Program-made: the position numbers and the translations under genes | Notes under the pieces: model-generated | Told to the model about the DNA's origin: nothing | The model's database searches: none | The model's input: only the letters and a program-made list of their open reading frames with translations | Part shown: positions 1-9,103 of the stretch, one piece after another | Layout of the letters: every line of letters begins with the position of its first letter | How positions within the stretch are numbered: the first letter of the stretch is position 1 | From: Sediminivirga luteola | GTDB lineage: Bacteria; Actinomycetota; Actinomycetes; Actinomycetales; Brevibacteriaceae | DNA length: 64,000 nt | Reading direction: 5' to 3' | Assembly: GCF_014639315.1 (NCBI RefSeq) | Contig: NZ_BMFY01000005.1 | Coordinates: 186,001 to 250,000 of the forward strand

Positions 1-926
1 CGGCTCCCGGGACCGAGGCGACGGCCGGCAGGGGAGCGACGCCGTAGCGGAACTCCCCGTCGTAGTCGTCCTCGATCACGACCGAGCCTGTCCGGCGCGC
101 CCAGGCGACCAGCAGAGCCCGCCGCTCGGCGGAAAGGCGGTGCCCGAGCGGGTACTGGTGCGCTGGGGTCAGGTACACCAGACCAGGCTCGTCCGGGAGC
201 GATTCGACCACCAGGCCATCGGCGTCCACCGGGATGAAGCAGACCTCCATGCCTGCGCGCTGGAACTCCCGGTGCGCGGAGGGATAACACGGGGATTCCA
301 GATAGCACCGGCGCATACCGGCGCACGCGGCGACCGTCCGGAACGCCGCATTGGAACCGGGCAGCGGCAGGATGTCACCGGCTGCCAGCCCGCGGTGACG
401 CCGCAGATGCGTCCGCAGGGCGGCGATGAGGGCCTCGTGCCCGCTTCTCCGTGCGGCGGTTCCCGGTACCGGCAGCCGGGCGGCCTCCCGCCAGGCCCGT
501 GACCAGGCGCGGGCGTCGATGAGCGTGGTGTCCGGGGTGCCGGGGGACAGGTCGACCGGGCGGCCGTCACCACCCCGAGCGCTCTCCGGTCCCTGCGCCG
601 GGCCATCGGCGGCCTCCAGGGCATGTGCGGCACCGGCGCGAGTGCGCACTCCGGCCGCGGCCGCCATCGACGCCCCGGAGAGCACCCGGGTTCCCGAACC
701 CGGGATCCCCTCGAAGAAGCCAGCGGCGATCAGCTCCTCGTAGGCACCCTCGACAAGGGAACGGGAGCAGCCGAGGTCCGAGGCCAGCGCCCGGGTGGAA
801 GGCAGCCAGTCGCCATCGGCGAGCCGGCCGGTGGCGAGCAGGTCGACCAGGGCGGAAGCCAGCTGCCGGCCGCTGGGTCTGGTGAGACGCAGCGGAAGAT
901 GGACAGGCCGGGCGGTACGAGGCATG
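1..926 (-). CDS. MocR/PdxR-type GntR regulator with aminotransferase domain (partial)
   Basis: Reads on the minus strand from ATG at 926 and runs off the left edge (308 codons visible). Residues about 8-75 form a GntR winged helix-turn-helix (LPSTRALASDLGCSRSLVEG, then GFFEGIPGSGTRVL). After a roughly 40-residue linker a fold-type I aminotransferase domain begins; the family motif EDDYDGEFRYG near the visible end supplies the Asp that contacts the PLP ring nitrogen. The PLP-binding Lys should lie just outside the window. The family acts as PLP-dependent transcription factors, usually controlling amine, amino-acid or vitamin B6 genes and often a divergent or adjacent transporter. It lies downstream of, and on the same strand as, the amidohydrolase/permease operon, so it may regulate that operon (inference). 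The start is supported by a -10 box six bases upstream. No complete frame is lost except at the window edge. Confidence 0.9.
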
Positions 927-932
927 AACCAA

Positions 933-938
933 GAATAG
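933..938 (-). promoter_or_regulatory. -10 box of MocR-type gene (leaderless)
   Basis: TATTCT on the minus strand, six bases before the ATG at 926. Transcription would start at or next to the start codon and there is no Shine-Dalgarno sequence, so a leaderless mRNA is likely. Confidence 0.5.
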
Positions 939-1069
939 TGGCCGCTGTGAAGGGAATAAACTGGAACTTCGTCACAGGCCGGTTTGATCACGGGCTGAAG
1001 CCATGGAGACACTGCGACGCAAGCCAGGGCGCGGCCAGACTTGACAGAACGGGGCGGAACCACCGCTCA

Positions 1070-1107
1070 GTGACAGGACACCACCGTCTACGGTGGTGTC
1101 CTGTCAC
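1070..1107. repeat. Perfect 17-bp inverted repeat, terminator or operator
   Basis: Arms 1070-1086 (GTGACAGGACACCACCG) and 1091-1107 are perfectly complementary around a 4-base loop (TCTA). It lies between the end of the APC permease gene (1209) and the start of the MocR-type gene (926), both on minus. There is no U-run on either side. To its right, 1101-1146, the element CCTGTC(A/G) recurs several times, which looks more like a regulator-binding array than a plain terminator. Both readings are open. Confidence 0.55.
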
Positions 1108-1208
1108 TAACCTGTCGTCCTGTCACGAACCTGTCGTTCTGTCACGAAGCGCGTCACCGGGCTCATCGCATCGCGATGCTCGCGCCGCCAGGCCGGACGA
1201 CCGCCTGA

Positions 1209-2576
1209 TCAGGTGGTCTCGGTCAGGTCCAGCTTGGGTGCGGGCCGGCGGAAACCGCGGGTGAGGACCAGCAGCCAGATGAAGCCGACCACCACCCAGC
1301 CGATGCCGACGCGGAAGGTCTCGGCGGTCAGCGAGGTCCACAGCCACAGGCACAGGCCCACGCCGATGAGCGGCAGCACGACGTACTTGACGGCGTCGTA
1401 CCCGCGGTAGCGCTTCTTGTCGATGGCGTAGTGCTTGAGCACGCTCAGGTTCACGAAGGTGAAGGCGATGAGCGCGCCGAAGCTCACCATCGAGGACGCG
1501 AGTTCCAGCGGGAAGACGAGCGCCAGCAGGGACACGCCGCCGACGATGAGGGCCGCCACGTACGGCGTGCGGAACCGCTTGTGGACGACGGCGAACACGC
1601 CGCGCGGCAGCACGCCGTCGCGTCCCATCGAGAACAGGATCCGCGAGACCGAGACCTGCGAGGCGATCGCGGAGGCGGTGGCGCCGGCGACGTACGCGGC
1701 GGTGAAGAACGCCGTGAGGAACGCCCCGCCGGCCTGGCTCATGACGTCCACGGCGGCGGTGTCCGCGTCCGTGAAGGTACCCCAGTCGGGGAAGACCAGA
1801 TGGCCCAGCCAGGACAGGAAGACGAACATCGCGCCGGCACCGAGCGTGCAGATGACGATGGCCCGGGGGATGGTCTTCTGCGGGTCCTTCGTCTCCTCGG
1901 ACAGGGTCGAGACGGCATCGAAGCCCAGGAACGACAGGCACAGGATGGCGGCACCCGCGGCGATGGCGCCGAACTCGAAGTCCCCGCCGATGAAGGGGTC
2001 CAGCGGGCTGATCGGCTGGGCCTGGCCGAAGATCGCCAGGAAGCCCATCACGGCGAACACCACGATGAACACCGCCTGGATCGCCACCAGGGCGGCGTTC
2101 AAGCTGGCGGCCACCCGGATGCCGAGGACGTTCATCGCCGTGACCAGGACGATGGTCGCGATGATGATCGCCCAGGTGGGCACCGCAGGCAGCGCGGCGT
2201 TGAGGTACAGGCCGATCACCATGAAGTTGATCATCGGCAGGAACAGGTAGTCCAGCAGCAGCGCCCAGCCGGCCATGAAGCCCGGGCTCGCGCCGAAGGA
2301 CTGCTGCGTGTAGGTGTACGCCGAGCCGGCGACCGGGAAGGCCTTCACCATGTTCGCGTAGGCGATGGCCGTGACCAGCATCGCCGCGAGGGTGAAGATG
2401 TATGCCATCGGCAGATGGCCGGCCGTGACGGTGGTGACGATGCCATACGTGGTGAACACGGTCAGCGGGACCATGTACGCCAGGCCGAAGAACACGGTGG
2501 CCGGCAGGCCGAGTGTCCGCTTGAGCGAGCGCGTGCCGGCGGCGTCAACTGCGCTGCCGGCGGGGGAATCTGTCAT
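1209..2576 (-). CDS. APC-family amino acid/polyamine permease
   Basis: 455-residue integral membrane protein with about 12 hydrophobic segments, opening with LKRTLGLPATVFFGLAYMVP and an unwound TM1-type glycine region, as in the APC superfamily (amino acid or polyamine importers). The motif ETKDPQKTIPRAI between middle helices is typical of the PuuP/YveA-like branch. Its ATG overlaps the stop of the upstream amidohydrolase by four bases (ATGA, 2573-2576), so the two are translationally coupled and probably take up and process one substrate, such as an amide, ureido or amine compound. The substrate cannot be read from sequence. Full length for the family; no damage seen. Confidence 0.88.
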   Translation of the reverse strand: MTDSPAGSAVDAAGTRSLKRTLGLPATVFFGLAYMVPLTVFTTYGIVTTVTAGHLPMAYIFTLAAMLVTAIAYANMVKAFPVAGSAYTYTQQSFGASPGFMAGWALLLDYLFLPMINFMVIGLYLNAALPAVPTWAIIIATIVLVTAMNVLGIRVAASLNAALVAIQAVFIVVFAVMGFLAIFGQAQPISPLDPFIGGDFEFGAIAAGAAILCLSFLGFDAVSTLSEETKDPQKTIPRAIVICTLGAGAMFVFLSWLGHLVFPDWGTFTDADTAAVDVMSQAGGAFLTAFFTAAYVAGATASAIASQVSVSRILFSMGRDGVLPRGVFAVVHKRFRTPYVAALIVGGVSLLALVFPLELASSMVSFGALIAFTFVNLSVLKHYAIDKKRYRGYDAVKYVVLPLIGVGLCLWLWTSLTAETFRVGIGWVVVGFIWLLVLTRGFRRPAPKLDLTETT

Positions 2577-4210
2577 CCGAGGTGGTCCTCTCTATGCACC
2601 GGCTGGCCGCCGATGGTCGTCAACAGCACGCGGATTCCGGTCAGCTCATCGCCGCCGGCCTCCACGGGGTCCTGTGCCCACAGCGCCAGGTCCGCCGCGG
2701 CACCGGGGGCGATCACGCCCAGGTCGTCGCGGCCGAGCGCTTCGGCGGCCCAGCGGGTGTACCCCAGCAGGGCCTGTTCTCCGCTGAGCCTCTGATCCGG
2801 CTCGAACACCGGCGCCTGCGGGTCGCCCGGGGTGCGCCGCAGGCGGGCCCAGGCCAGCCCTAAGCGCACGTCGTTCTGCGCCACCGGCCAGTCGGAGCCC
2901 AGGGCGATGGGCGCCCCGGCCCGCAGCACGTCCCGCACCCGGAATGCGTGGGCGGCGCGCTTGGGTCCCAGCCGGACCGTCCAGGAGTCCGAGTGGTCGC
3001 CCTCGCGCCACTGCATGTGCAGGGGCTGCATGGAGGCGACGGTGCCGCTCTCGGCCAGGGCGCGGACGTCCTCATCGGTCAGCGTCTCCAGATGCTCGAT
3101 CCGGTGCGGTGCGCCGTTCGCCGCCTTGCCCAGCGTGCGGTACACCTGCACGGCCTGCGCGACTCCGGCGTCGCCGCAGGAGTGCGTGGTCAGCTGGTAT
3201 CCGGCGTCGTGGTAGGCGCGGCAGACCTCGGCGTAGCGGTCGAGGGAGTGCCAGAACGGTTCGGCGGAGGCGCCCTGCGTATCGGGCTCGTGCAGCCAGG
3301 CGGTGCCGGTGTCGATGACGCCGTCGATGAACATCTTGATCAGCGCGACCCGGTAGCGGTCCCCGCCGCGGCCCAGCAGGCCGATCCGCTCGGCGACGGC
3401 GGCGTCGTCGTCGCCGGGCTGGTGCCACATCGCGATGTGCAGCCGGACGGGCAGCCCGCCGGGCATGCGCTCGACCTCGTCCAGGACCTCCAGGGTGGAC
3501 AGCCGCCCGTCCATCACGGCGGCGCCGGTCACGCCGGTGGCGGCCATGCCGGCCAGCTCGTCGCGGGTCCTGCGGGCGAGGGTGGCGGCGTCCTGACCGG
3601 GCGCGGCGTCCAGGAGCTTCATATAGGCCGGGATCTCCCGCAGCTCGCCGGTGGGGCGGCCCTCGGCGTCGACCACGATCTCGCTGGCATCGGCGAAGGT
3701 CTCGGTGCCGTCGATGCCCGCGGCGGCCAGGGCGGCGGCGTTGCCGACGCCGGTGTGCAGGTCGTAGAGGACGAGTGCGACGGGCCGTCCGCCGGCGGCC
3801 TCGTCGAAGAGCTCGCCGCGGATGTCGAGGGTGTCCGTGTCCTGGCGGGCGAAGACCTTGTAGTCGAGGTTCCAGCCGCGGACCCAGGCGCCTTCCGGCA
3901 GCCGGGCGGCCTCCTCGGCGATGACAGCGCGCACCTCGTCGAGGTCCGTGATCCCGCCCAGGTCCAGCCCGACGGTCAGCTCCGCACCCCAGACCGGGTG
4001 CAGGTGCGAGTCGATGAGCCCGGGAGTGAGGGTGGCGCCGCGGGCATCGACGATCTCGGTGCCGTCTCCGGCGAGGGCGAGGATCTCCGCGTCCGTGCCG
4101 AGCCGGGAGATCCTCCCCTCGCTGATCGCGAGCGCGGTCTGCGAAGCGACTCCAGGTTCGCCGGCGGTCATGGTGCGGATGCGTGCGCCGTGGATGATGA
4201 GGTCGGTCAT
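2573..4210 (-). CDS. Amidohydrolase family protein (YtcJ-like)
   Basis: 545 residues, the usual length for YtcJ-type amidohydrolases of the metal-dependent hydrolase superfamily. Metal-site signatures are in order: DSHLH at residues 67-71 (first HxH pair), a KMFIDGVIDTG strand with a Lys candidate, THSCGDAG, HRIEHLE, and GSDWPV with the catalytic Asp near the C-terminus. No signal peptide, so cytoplasmic. These enzymes hydrolyse amide or related C-N bonds, but specificity varies widely and is not assignable here. A Shine-Dalgarno (GGAAGG) sits five bases before the ATG. It is the first gene of an operon with the APC permease. Confidence 0.88.
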   Translation of the reverse strand: MTDLIIHGARIRTMTAGEPGVASQTALAISEGRISRLGTDAEILALAGDGTEIVDARGATLTPGLIDSHLHPVWGAELTVGLDLGGITDLDEVRAVIAEEAARLPEGAWVRGWNLDYKVFARQDTDTLDIRGELFDEAAGGRPVALVLYDLHTGVGNAAALAAAGIDGTETFADASEIVVDAEGRPTGELREIPAYMKLLDAAPGQDAATLARRTRDELAGMAATGVTGAAVMDGRLSTLEVLDEVERMPGGLPVRLHIAMWHQPGDDDAAVAERIGLLGRGGDRYRVALIKMFIDGVIDTGTAWLHEPDTQGASAEPFWHSLDRYAEVCRAYHDAGYQLTTHSCGDAGVAQAVQVYRTLGKAANGAPHRIEHLETLTDEDVRALAESGTVASMQPLHMQWREGDHSDSWTVRLGPKRAAHAFRVRDVLRAGAPIALGSDWPVAQNDVRLGLAWARLRRTPGDPQAPVFEPDQRLSGEQALLGYTRWAAEALGRDDLGVIAPGAAADLALWAQDPVEAGGDELTGIRVLLTTIGGQPVHREDHLG

Positions 4211-4322
4211 GGTGCCTTCCGGGCTGCGTGCTGTCGTGGTCCGGTGCCCGTGCGGCGACGCGCGCGGGTGTTTCCGCGCAGGTGCGCGGCTGCCTCTCAG
4301 AGTGGCGAGTGATTCGTGTCAC

Positions 4323-4328
4323 TGTCAA
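4323..4328 (-). promoter_or_regulatory. Possible -35 box for amidohydrolase operon
   Basis: TTGACA on the minus strand about 115 bases upstream of the ATG. No convincing -10 lies at the proper distance. An AGTGA/TCACT inverted repeat (4308-4312, 4319-4323) abuts it and could be an operator. Weak call. Confidence 0.25.
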
Positions 4329-4495
4329 GTGAGAGACGGTGTATCCGCCATTGTTAACGGGTCATTACGCCTGAATCAGTGGAAAGTACTCCGCAGAGAA
4401 ACGAAATCGGCAATGCTGGGCGTGCCCTGGCGTGCTGGCACCTGCCTCGCGGGGGCCGGACGGAAACCGCGGGCATCGTCTGGCTGCGATTTCGG

Positions 4496-4501
4496 TACCC
4501 T
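4496..4501 (+). promoter_or_regulatory. -10 box of GDPD-like gene (leaderless GTG)
   Basis: TACCCT followed by six bases and then the GTG start at 4508. No Shine-Dalgarno sequence precedes the GTG. This geometry decides the start against the in-frame upstream ATG at 4379, which would lie upstream of the promoter. Confidence 0.5.
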
Positions 4502-4507
4502 TGGGGC

Positions 4508-5347
4508 GTGCCGAGTTTCCGTGAGCGCCGTGAGAGCGACAGTCCCCGGGGCCCCTTCCCCGCACCCCTCATCGCCGCGGGAATCGCCGTGCTCGCCGTG
4601 GCCGGGGTGCTGCTCTTCAACGCGCTGCGTCCGCCGGCGCAGCTGACGGTGGAATCGCTGACGCCGCCGGCCGTCGCCGCCGAGCACGGCGGGTACGATG
4701 TCTTCCCCCCGCATTCGCTCGAGGCCTTCGTGGAGGACGCCAAGTTCGGTTACCTTCCGGCGCCGGCGCTGATGTCGCTCGCCGACGGGACGGTCGTCGT
4801 GGCCGACGAGGAGGACTTCGCCGCGTTTCCCGGCACTCCCGGTCCCGTGGCCGAGCTGACGCCGGAGGAGTTCGCCGGCATCGAGATCCCCTCCCCGCGA
4901 CCGGGACCGCCACCCGGGCAGACCACGACCTGGGACGGGCTGCTGGACGAACTCGGCGGCGCGACCGTCTATGTGGCGCGCATCGACGATGCGGAGGTGC
5001 TCGCCGCGGCGCTCGACGCCGTCGCCGAACGCGAACTGGAGGACTCCGTCATCGTCCGCACCGAGGACGCCGGGGTGCTCCAGGCGGCCGCGGAGCGCGG
5101 CGTCGCGGTGATGGCGGCCGGCACGCTGCCGGACAGCCTCCTGGAGGGAGGCGGGCTGGAGGGCGTGCACGCGCTGATCCCCGCCGATGCCGGTGCCGAG
5201 CAGATCGGCCACTACACCGGCGCCGGTGCTCAGGTGTGGATCAGCGAGCCGGAGACCGAGGCCGCCCTCGCCGAGGCCGCCGAGCACGGCGCGTTCGGCG
5301 CCGTCGCCGGCAACCCCTTCACCGTCCTGCCGCAAGAGACCCGCTGA
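4508..5347 (+). CDS. Membrane-anchored, degenerate GDPD-like protein
   Basis: 279 residues from GTG 4508. One N-terminal membrane segment (AGIAVLAVAGVLLFNAL), then an extracytoplasmic domain with the layout of glycerophosphodiester phosphodiesterase: EHGGYDVFPPHSLEAF aligns with the HRG...PENTLAAF opening, LADGTVVVADEEDF with T.DG..VV.HD, and the closing strand AVAGNPF with the family's G(V/I)ITN(Y/F)P. The usual catalytic His, the ENT Glu, the ExD metal pair and the HD are replaced, so catalysis by the known mechanism is unlikely. Stop is followed after 11 bases by the DUF3151 start, so the two are co-transcribed. It may be a pseudoenzyme or binding protein. The family call rests on motif layout only. 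Confidence 0.6.
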   Translation: MPSFRERRESDSPRGPFPAPLIAAGIAVLAVAGVLLFNALRPPAQLTVESLTPPAVAAEHGGYDVFPPHSLEAFVEDAKFGYLPAPALMSLADGTVVVADEEDFAAFPGTPGPVAELTPEEFAGIEIPSPRPGPPPGQTTTWDGLLDELGGATVYVARIDDAEVLAAALDAVAERELEDSVIVRTEDAGVLQAAAERGVAVMAAGTLPDSLLEGGGLEGVHALIPADAGAEQIGHYTGAGAQVWISEPETEAALAEAAEHGAFGAVAGNPFTVLPQETR

Positions 5348-5358
5348 GAGAGGAAACC

Positions 5359-5817
5359 ATGTCACAGCCCATCGGAAATCCATCACGCATCGGCGATCTC
5401 GATCCTTCCCGCCTGGGTCCGCAGCCAACGCTGCTGCCGGAGGACCATCCGGACGTCGAGGCCGCCGCCCGGCTGGAGCAGGGCGAGGAGGCCATCGACA
5501 TCGCCGCGGCGTTGCCGGCTTCCAGCCTGGCCTGGGCGGTCCTGGCGGACGAGGCCTATGAAGAGGGCCGCAACGTCGACTCCTACGCCTACGCCCGCGT
5601 CGGCTACCACCGCGGCCTCGACGCGCTGCGGAAGGCCGGCTGGCGCGGCGCCGGCCCGATTCCCTGGTCCCACGAGGTCAACCGAGGCTTCCTGCGAGCC
5701 CTGTACGCACTGGGCCGGGCCGCGGGAGCGATCGGCGAGGCGGAGGAGGCCGACCGCGTGCGGCAGTTCCTGCACGACTCGGACCCGGAGGCGAAGGGCG
5801 CCATCGAAGCGCGTTGA
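5359..5817 (+). CDS. DUF3151 domain-containing protein
   Basis: 152 residues, soluble and acidic, with the DUF3151 hallmarks: a PEDHPDVEAAARLEQGEEA opening, ASSLAWAVLADEA, and AYARVGYHRGLDALRKAGWRG followed by a C-terminal helical stretch. The fold is TPR-like by appearance, and function is unknown. In many actinobacteria this family sits directly upstream of purA, as here. Start ATG 5359 has a GAGAGGAA Shine-Dalgarno five bases upstream; an in-frame upstream extension would overlap the previous gene and was not used. Confidence 0.85.
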   Translation: MSQPIGNPSRIGDLDPSRLGPQPTLLPEDHPDVEAAARLEQGEEAIDIAAALPASSLAWAVLADEAYEEGRNVDSYAYARVGYHRGLDALRKAGWRGAGPIPWSHEVNRGFLRALYALGRAAGAIGEAEEADRVRQFLHDSDPEAKGAIEAR

Positions 5818-5897
5818 AGCCGATGCGGGACCTGACTGGGCGCTCTCGCTGCGTGTGCCGCGCTGGCGATCGGCGGGCCGCCGGAGGGCATGTCGAT

Positions 5898-5903
5898 TAG
5901 AAT
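5898..5903 (+). promoter_or_regulatory. -10 box, purA promoter
   Basis: TAGAAT in the 235-base gap before purA. Transcription would start near 5910, giving an untranslated leader of about 140 bases. I see no purine-riboswitch-like core in that leader. Confidence 0.45.
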
Positions 5904-6052
5904 GGGGTGGCACGGGGCCGCGTTTCGTTCCATGCGAAGCGCGGCTTTCCCATGCGGACTGATCGACAGCGCCCGCCGGTGCGTGCCGTCGTCCCCGGTG
6001 AACCGGGACGTGGCGGCGTACGGGCGTGCCGATGTGAGGAGTACAGCGCGCT

Positions 6053-7339
6053 ATGCCAGCAATCATCGTGGTCGGGGCTCAGTGGGGCGACGAGGGCAAG
6101 GGAAAGACCACGGATATCCTGGGCGGCCGCGTCGACTACGTGGTCAAGCCCAACGGCGGCAACAACGCCGGCCACACCGTCGTCGTCGGTGGCGAGAAGT
6201 ACGAGCTCAAGCTGCTCCCTGCCGGCATCCTCAGCCCCAACGTGGTACCCGTCATCGGCAACGGCGTGGTCATCAACCTGGAGGCCCTTTTCGGTGAGAT
6301 CGACGGCCTCGAGGCGCGTGGCGCCAGCACCGAGAAGCTCCGCATCTCCGCCAACGCCCACATCGTGGCGCCCTTCCATCAGGTGGTGGACAAGGTCTCG
6401 GAGCGGTTCCTGGGTAAACGCGCCATCGGCACCACCGGCCGCGGCATCGGCCCGGCCTACATCGACAAGGTCGGCCGCCTGGGCATCCGCGTGCAGGACC
6501 TCTTCGACGAGTCCATCCTCCGGCAGAAGGTCGAAGGCTCGCTGCGGTCGAAGAACGAGCTGCTCGTGAAGGTCTACAACCGCCGCGACATCGGCGTGGA
6601 GGAGACCGTCGAGCACCTGCTGTCCTACGCCGAGCGGATGCGCCCCTATGTGGTCGACACCGCCACCATGCTCAACCAGGCGCTGGACCGCGGCGAGCTC
6701 GTCCTGATGGAGGGCGGGCAGGCCACGATGCTCGACGTCGACCACGGCACCTATCCCTTCGTGACCTCCTCCAACCCGACCGCCGGCGGTGCCTGCATCG
6801 GCTCGGGTATCGGGCCCACCCGGATCGACCGGGTGATCGGCATCGTGAAGGCGTACACCACCCGGGTCGGCGCCGGCCCGTTCCCCACCGAGCTGTTCGA
6901 CGAATGGGGCGAGTACCTGCAGAAGACCGGCGGCGAGTTCGGCGTGAACACCGGCCGGCCGCGTCGCTGCGGCTGGTACGACGCCGTCGTGGCGCGCTAC
7001 GCCTCCCGCGTCAACGGCTTCACCGACTACGTCCTGACCAAGCTCGACGTGCTCACCGGCATCGAGCGGATCCCGGTGTGCGTGGCCTACGAGGTCGACG
7101 GCGTGCGGCAGGACGAGATGCCCATGACCCAGACCGACTTCCATCACGCCAAGCCGGTGTACGAGTACTTCGACGGCTGGACCGAGGACATCTCCGCCGC
7201 GCGGACGTTCGAGGAGCTTCCAGTCAACGCGCAGAACTATGTGCTGGCCTTGGAGAAGCTCTCCGGCACCCGGATCTCCGTCATCGGCGTGGGCCCGGAC
7301 CGGGAGCAGTCCATCGTCCGGCACGAACTGATCGACTAG
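6053..7339 (+). CDS. purA: Adenylosuccinate synthetase
   Basis: 428 residues, standard length. Catalyses GTP-dependent joining of IMP and aspartate to adenylosuccinate, the first committed step to AMP. Seen in sequence: the N-terminal [15 protein letters not shown]-loop with the catalytic Asp, [11 protein letters not shown] with the catalytic His, [11 protein letters not shown], the IMP-binding [17 protein letters not shown] region, and the C-terminal TKLDVL guanine-binding motif. The start ATG has GAGGAG about ten bases upstream. It is upstream of the DUF368 gene by 11 bases, so both may share a transcript. Other purine genes of the window lie 20-38 kb away. Confidence 0.98.
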   Translation: MPAIIVVGAQWGDEGKGKTTDILGGRVDYVVKPNGGNNAGHTVVVGGEKYELKLLPAGILSPNVVPVIGNGVVINLEALFGEIDGLEARGASTEKLRISANAHIVAPFHQVVDKVSERFLGKRAIGTTGRGIGPAYIDKVGRLGIRVQDLFDESILRQKVEGSLRSKNELLVKVYNRRDIGVEETVEHLLSYAERMRPYVVDTATMLNQALDRGELVLMEGGQATMLDVDHGTYPFVTSSNPTAGGACIGSGIGPTRIDRVIGIVKAYTTRVGAGPFPTELFDEWGEYLQKTGGEFGVNTGRPRRCGWYDAVVARYASRVNGFTDYVLTKLDVLTGIERIPVCVAYEVDGVRQDEMPMTQTDFHHAKPVYEYFDGWTEDISAARTFEELPVNAQNYVLALEKLSGTRISVIGVGPDREQSIVRHELID

Positions 7340-7350
7340 AAGAGAACGGC

Positions 7351-8298
7351 GTGATCACACCACCGCTCCAGCAGACCCCCCATCCGAGCCGCAAGCCCCC
7401 GGTCACCCCGCTCTCGGTGACCGGGAACCTCGGCCGAGGTTTCGTCATCGGCAGCGTGGAGTCGATGCCCGGCGTCAGCGGCGGCACCGCGGCGCTGGTC
7501 GTCGGCATCTACGAGCGGCTCATCGGTTCCGCCGGAAGCTTCGTCTCCGGGATCGTGCGGGTCGTGCTCGGAGGATCGGCGCCCGGGCGGACCAGGAAGG
7601 ACGGGCGGGCGCGGCTGAAGCAGGTCGAATGGGGCATGCTGATCCCGCTGGCGGTGGGCATGCTGCTGGGGTTGCTCACGCTGGCCCGTGTGATGGAGAC
7701 CGCCATCGAGGAGTACCCGGTCCTGACCCGGGCGGCCTTCTTCGGGATGGTGCTGGTCACCTTGTACATCCCCTTCACCCTGGCTGGCCGGTGGCGGGTG
7801 CGTGACGTGATCTATGCGCTCGCCGCCGCAGCGGTCGCCTACGTCGCCGTCTCGCTCCCGCCGCAGTCGCTGGAACCCTCGCCCCCGGTGATCGCGGTGT
7901 CGGCCGCGGTGGCCGTGTGCGCGCTGCTCATCCCCGGTGTCTCCGGCTCGTTCCTGCTGTTGTCCATCGGCATGTACCAGCCGGCCCTGCAAGCGCTCAA
8001 CGACCGTGACTTCGCCTTCATCGGCTGGTTCATCCTCGGCGCCGTCGCGGGAGGCGCGACCATGCTGCGACTCCTGGAGTGGCTCCTGGAACACCGGCAC
8101 CACATGGTCATGGTGCTGGCGACCGGCGTGATGGCCGGGGCACTGCGGGCGCTGTGGCCGTGGCAGGACGAGCACCGGACGCTGCAGGCACCGGCCGCCG
8201 ATGCGCCGGTGGCGCTGCTGTTCTTCCTCGCCGGTGCCGCGATCGTCGTCGGCACGATCGTGCTGGAGTACCGCCTGAGCCGTTCTCGTCGTTCCTGA
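7351..8298 (+). CDS. DUF368 membrane protein (PopT-type polyprenyl-phosphate flippase)
   Basis: 315 residues from GTG 7351, with AGAGAAC acting as a weak ribosome site. Contains the two half-repeat signatures of DUF368: SVESMPGVSGGTAAL near residue 35 and LIPGVSGSFLLLSIG near residue 195, each at the tip of a re-entrant helix pair, plus about eight hydrophobic segments. Members of the family (PopT) return undecaprenyl phosphate to the cytoplasmic leaflet for reuse in cell-wall synthesis; DedA proteins do the same job. The PGVSGG/PGVSGS motifs are intact. The role here is assigned by family. Location beside purA is probably incidental. Confidence 0.85.
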   Translation: MITPPLQQTPHPSRKPPVTPLSVTGNLGRGFVIGSVESMPGVSGGTAALVVGIYERLIGSAGSFVSGIVRVVLGGSAPGRTRKDGRARLKQVEWGMLIPLAVGMLLGLLTLARVMETAIEEYPVLTRAAFFGMVLVTLYIPFTLAGRWRVRDVIYALAAAAVAYVAVSLPPQSLEPSPPVIAVSAAVAVCALLIPGVSGSFLLLSIGMYQPALQALNDRDFAFIGWFILGAVAGGATMLRLLEWLLEHRHHMVMVLATGVMAGALRALWPWQDEHRTLQAPAADAPVALLFFLAGAAIVVGTIVLEYRLSRSRRS

Positions 8299-9103
8299 CC
8301 GCCTCATCGCCTGATCGGCCGTCCGCCAGGCCGGCAGTTCGCGCCCGAGGCGAGGCTGGATCCTCTCCTGATCTGCCTCGGGGGGGTCCATGCCCTCTCA
8401 CGGCCCGGGCTGTCTGTGCCGGGTTCCTGACGGCTCGTGCGGGTGACACTCCCGCCGCGGGCGCGTGTTCTCGTTCGGCACGTGGGCTGGCAGCGGCGCG
8501 GGAGGCACCCGTCGGCGGAGCCGGGCAGTGCGCACCGGCATCGCGGGCTTTCCGCGGTGCCCGCTGTTGACATGAAGCTCCCGCTGGTATGGGCGTATGG
8601 TGCCCGGGCTGAAAACGGGCAGCGGCGGAACGCGGCCAGGTCTGCGCAGAACGCGGTGTTGACGATAAAGCTTGTTTTGTAAATCATCTGCGTGGAGTTT
8701 ACTGGCTGGGCACTGGCTAGCTCCCACCGTGTGACGCTCAGAGGGGTGGGTGGTCCTTCGGGGTGTCCGTGAGGGCGCCCTCCGGCGCGAGAGGCGAATG
8801 TGCGGATCCAGTCACCTAGTGCGCGTGAATCGTATTCTCATCAGGTGTGAGGTACCGATTCCGTATGGTTCAGGCATCATCATCACGTAATATGAAATGG
8901 ATTACAGATAATCCATTTCCAGGTAAATATCTTTCGTTATCGAAGCGTGATCTTACTTCCATTTCTTGGGCACCATATGTACCCCTAATGTCAGGATCGG
9001 GAGCTCCCTTGGAAGCGCCTGGGAGCAGTATGGGTTCTTCATGACTGCGCGCGAAAGGAACCCTGCTGCCTCAGGTGTCCGTGTGACACGAGTTAGGTGG
9101 GAC
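8299..9103. other. 805-base non-coding stretch, GC-rich then AT-rich
   Basis: No credible gene. 8344-8382 has CCCGAGGC/GCCTCGGG arms that could end the DUF368 transcript. Two promoter-like sites point toward the surface-protein gene: TTGACA at 8567-8572 with TATGGG 15 bases on, and TTGACG at 8659-8664 with AATCAT 17 bases on. From about 8640 to 9050 the sequence is clearly more AT-rich than its surroundings and holds an 11-bp inverted repeat (8894-8919). This is a long leader or silencer-bound region for the LPXTG gene, or an old insertion scar. Confidence 0.5.
8894..8919. repeat. 11-bp inverted repeat in AT-rich leader
   Basis: Arms GAAATGGATTA (8894-8904) and TAATCCATTTC (8909-8919) with a 4-base loop. 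It sits about 185 bases upstream of the surface-protein start, in a locally AT-rich patch. A regulator site or an RNA hairpin in the 5' leader are both possible; there is no U-run. Confidence 0.5.

Noticed and set aside
1431-2795. 454-codon plus-strand frame opposite the permease
   Set aside because: Shadow of the APC permease and amidohydrolase; highly charged, no motif.
8847-9044. 65-codon frame in the AT-rich leader
   Set aside because: No Shine-Dalgarno and no -10 at a leaderless distance; overlaps the inverted repeat; composition unlike any gene nearby.
8966-9103. Upstream ATG extension of the surface protein
   Set aside because: Would put 46 non-signal residues ahead of an otherwise normal Sec signal peptide; ATG 9104 has a ribosome site.
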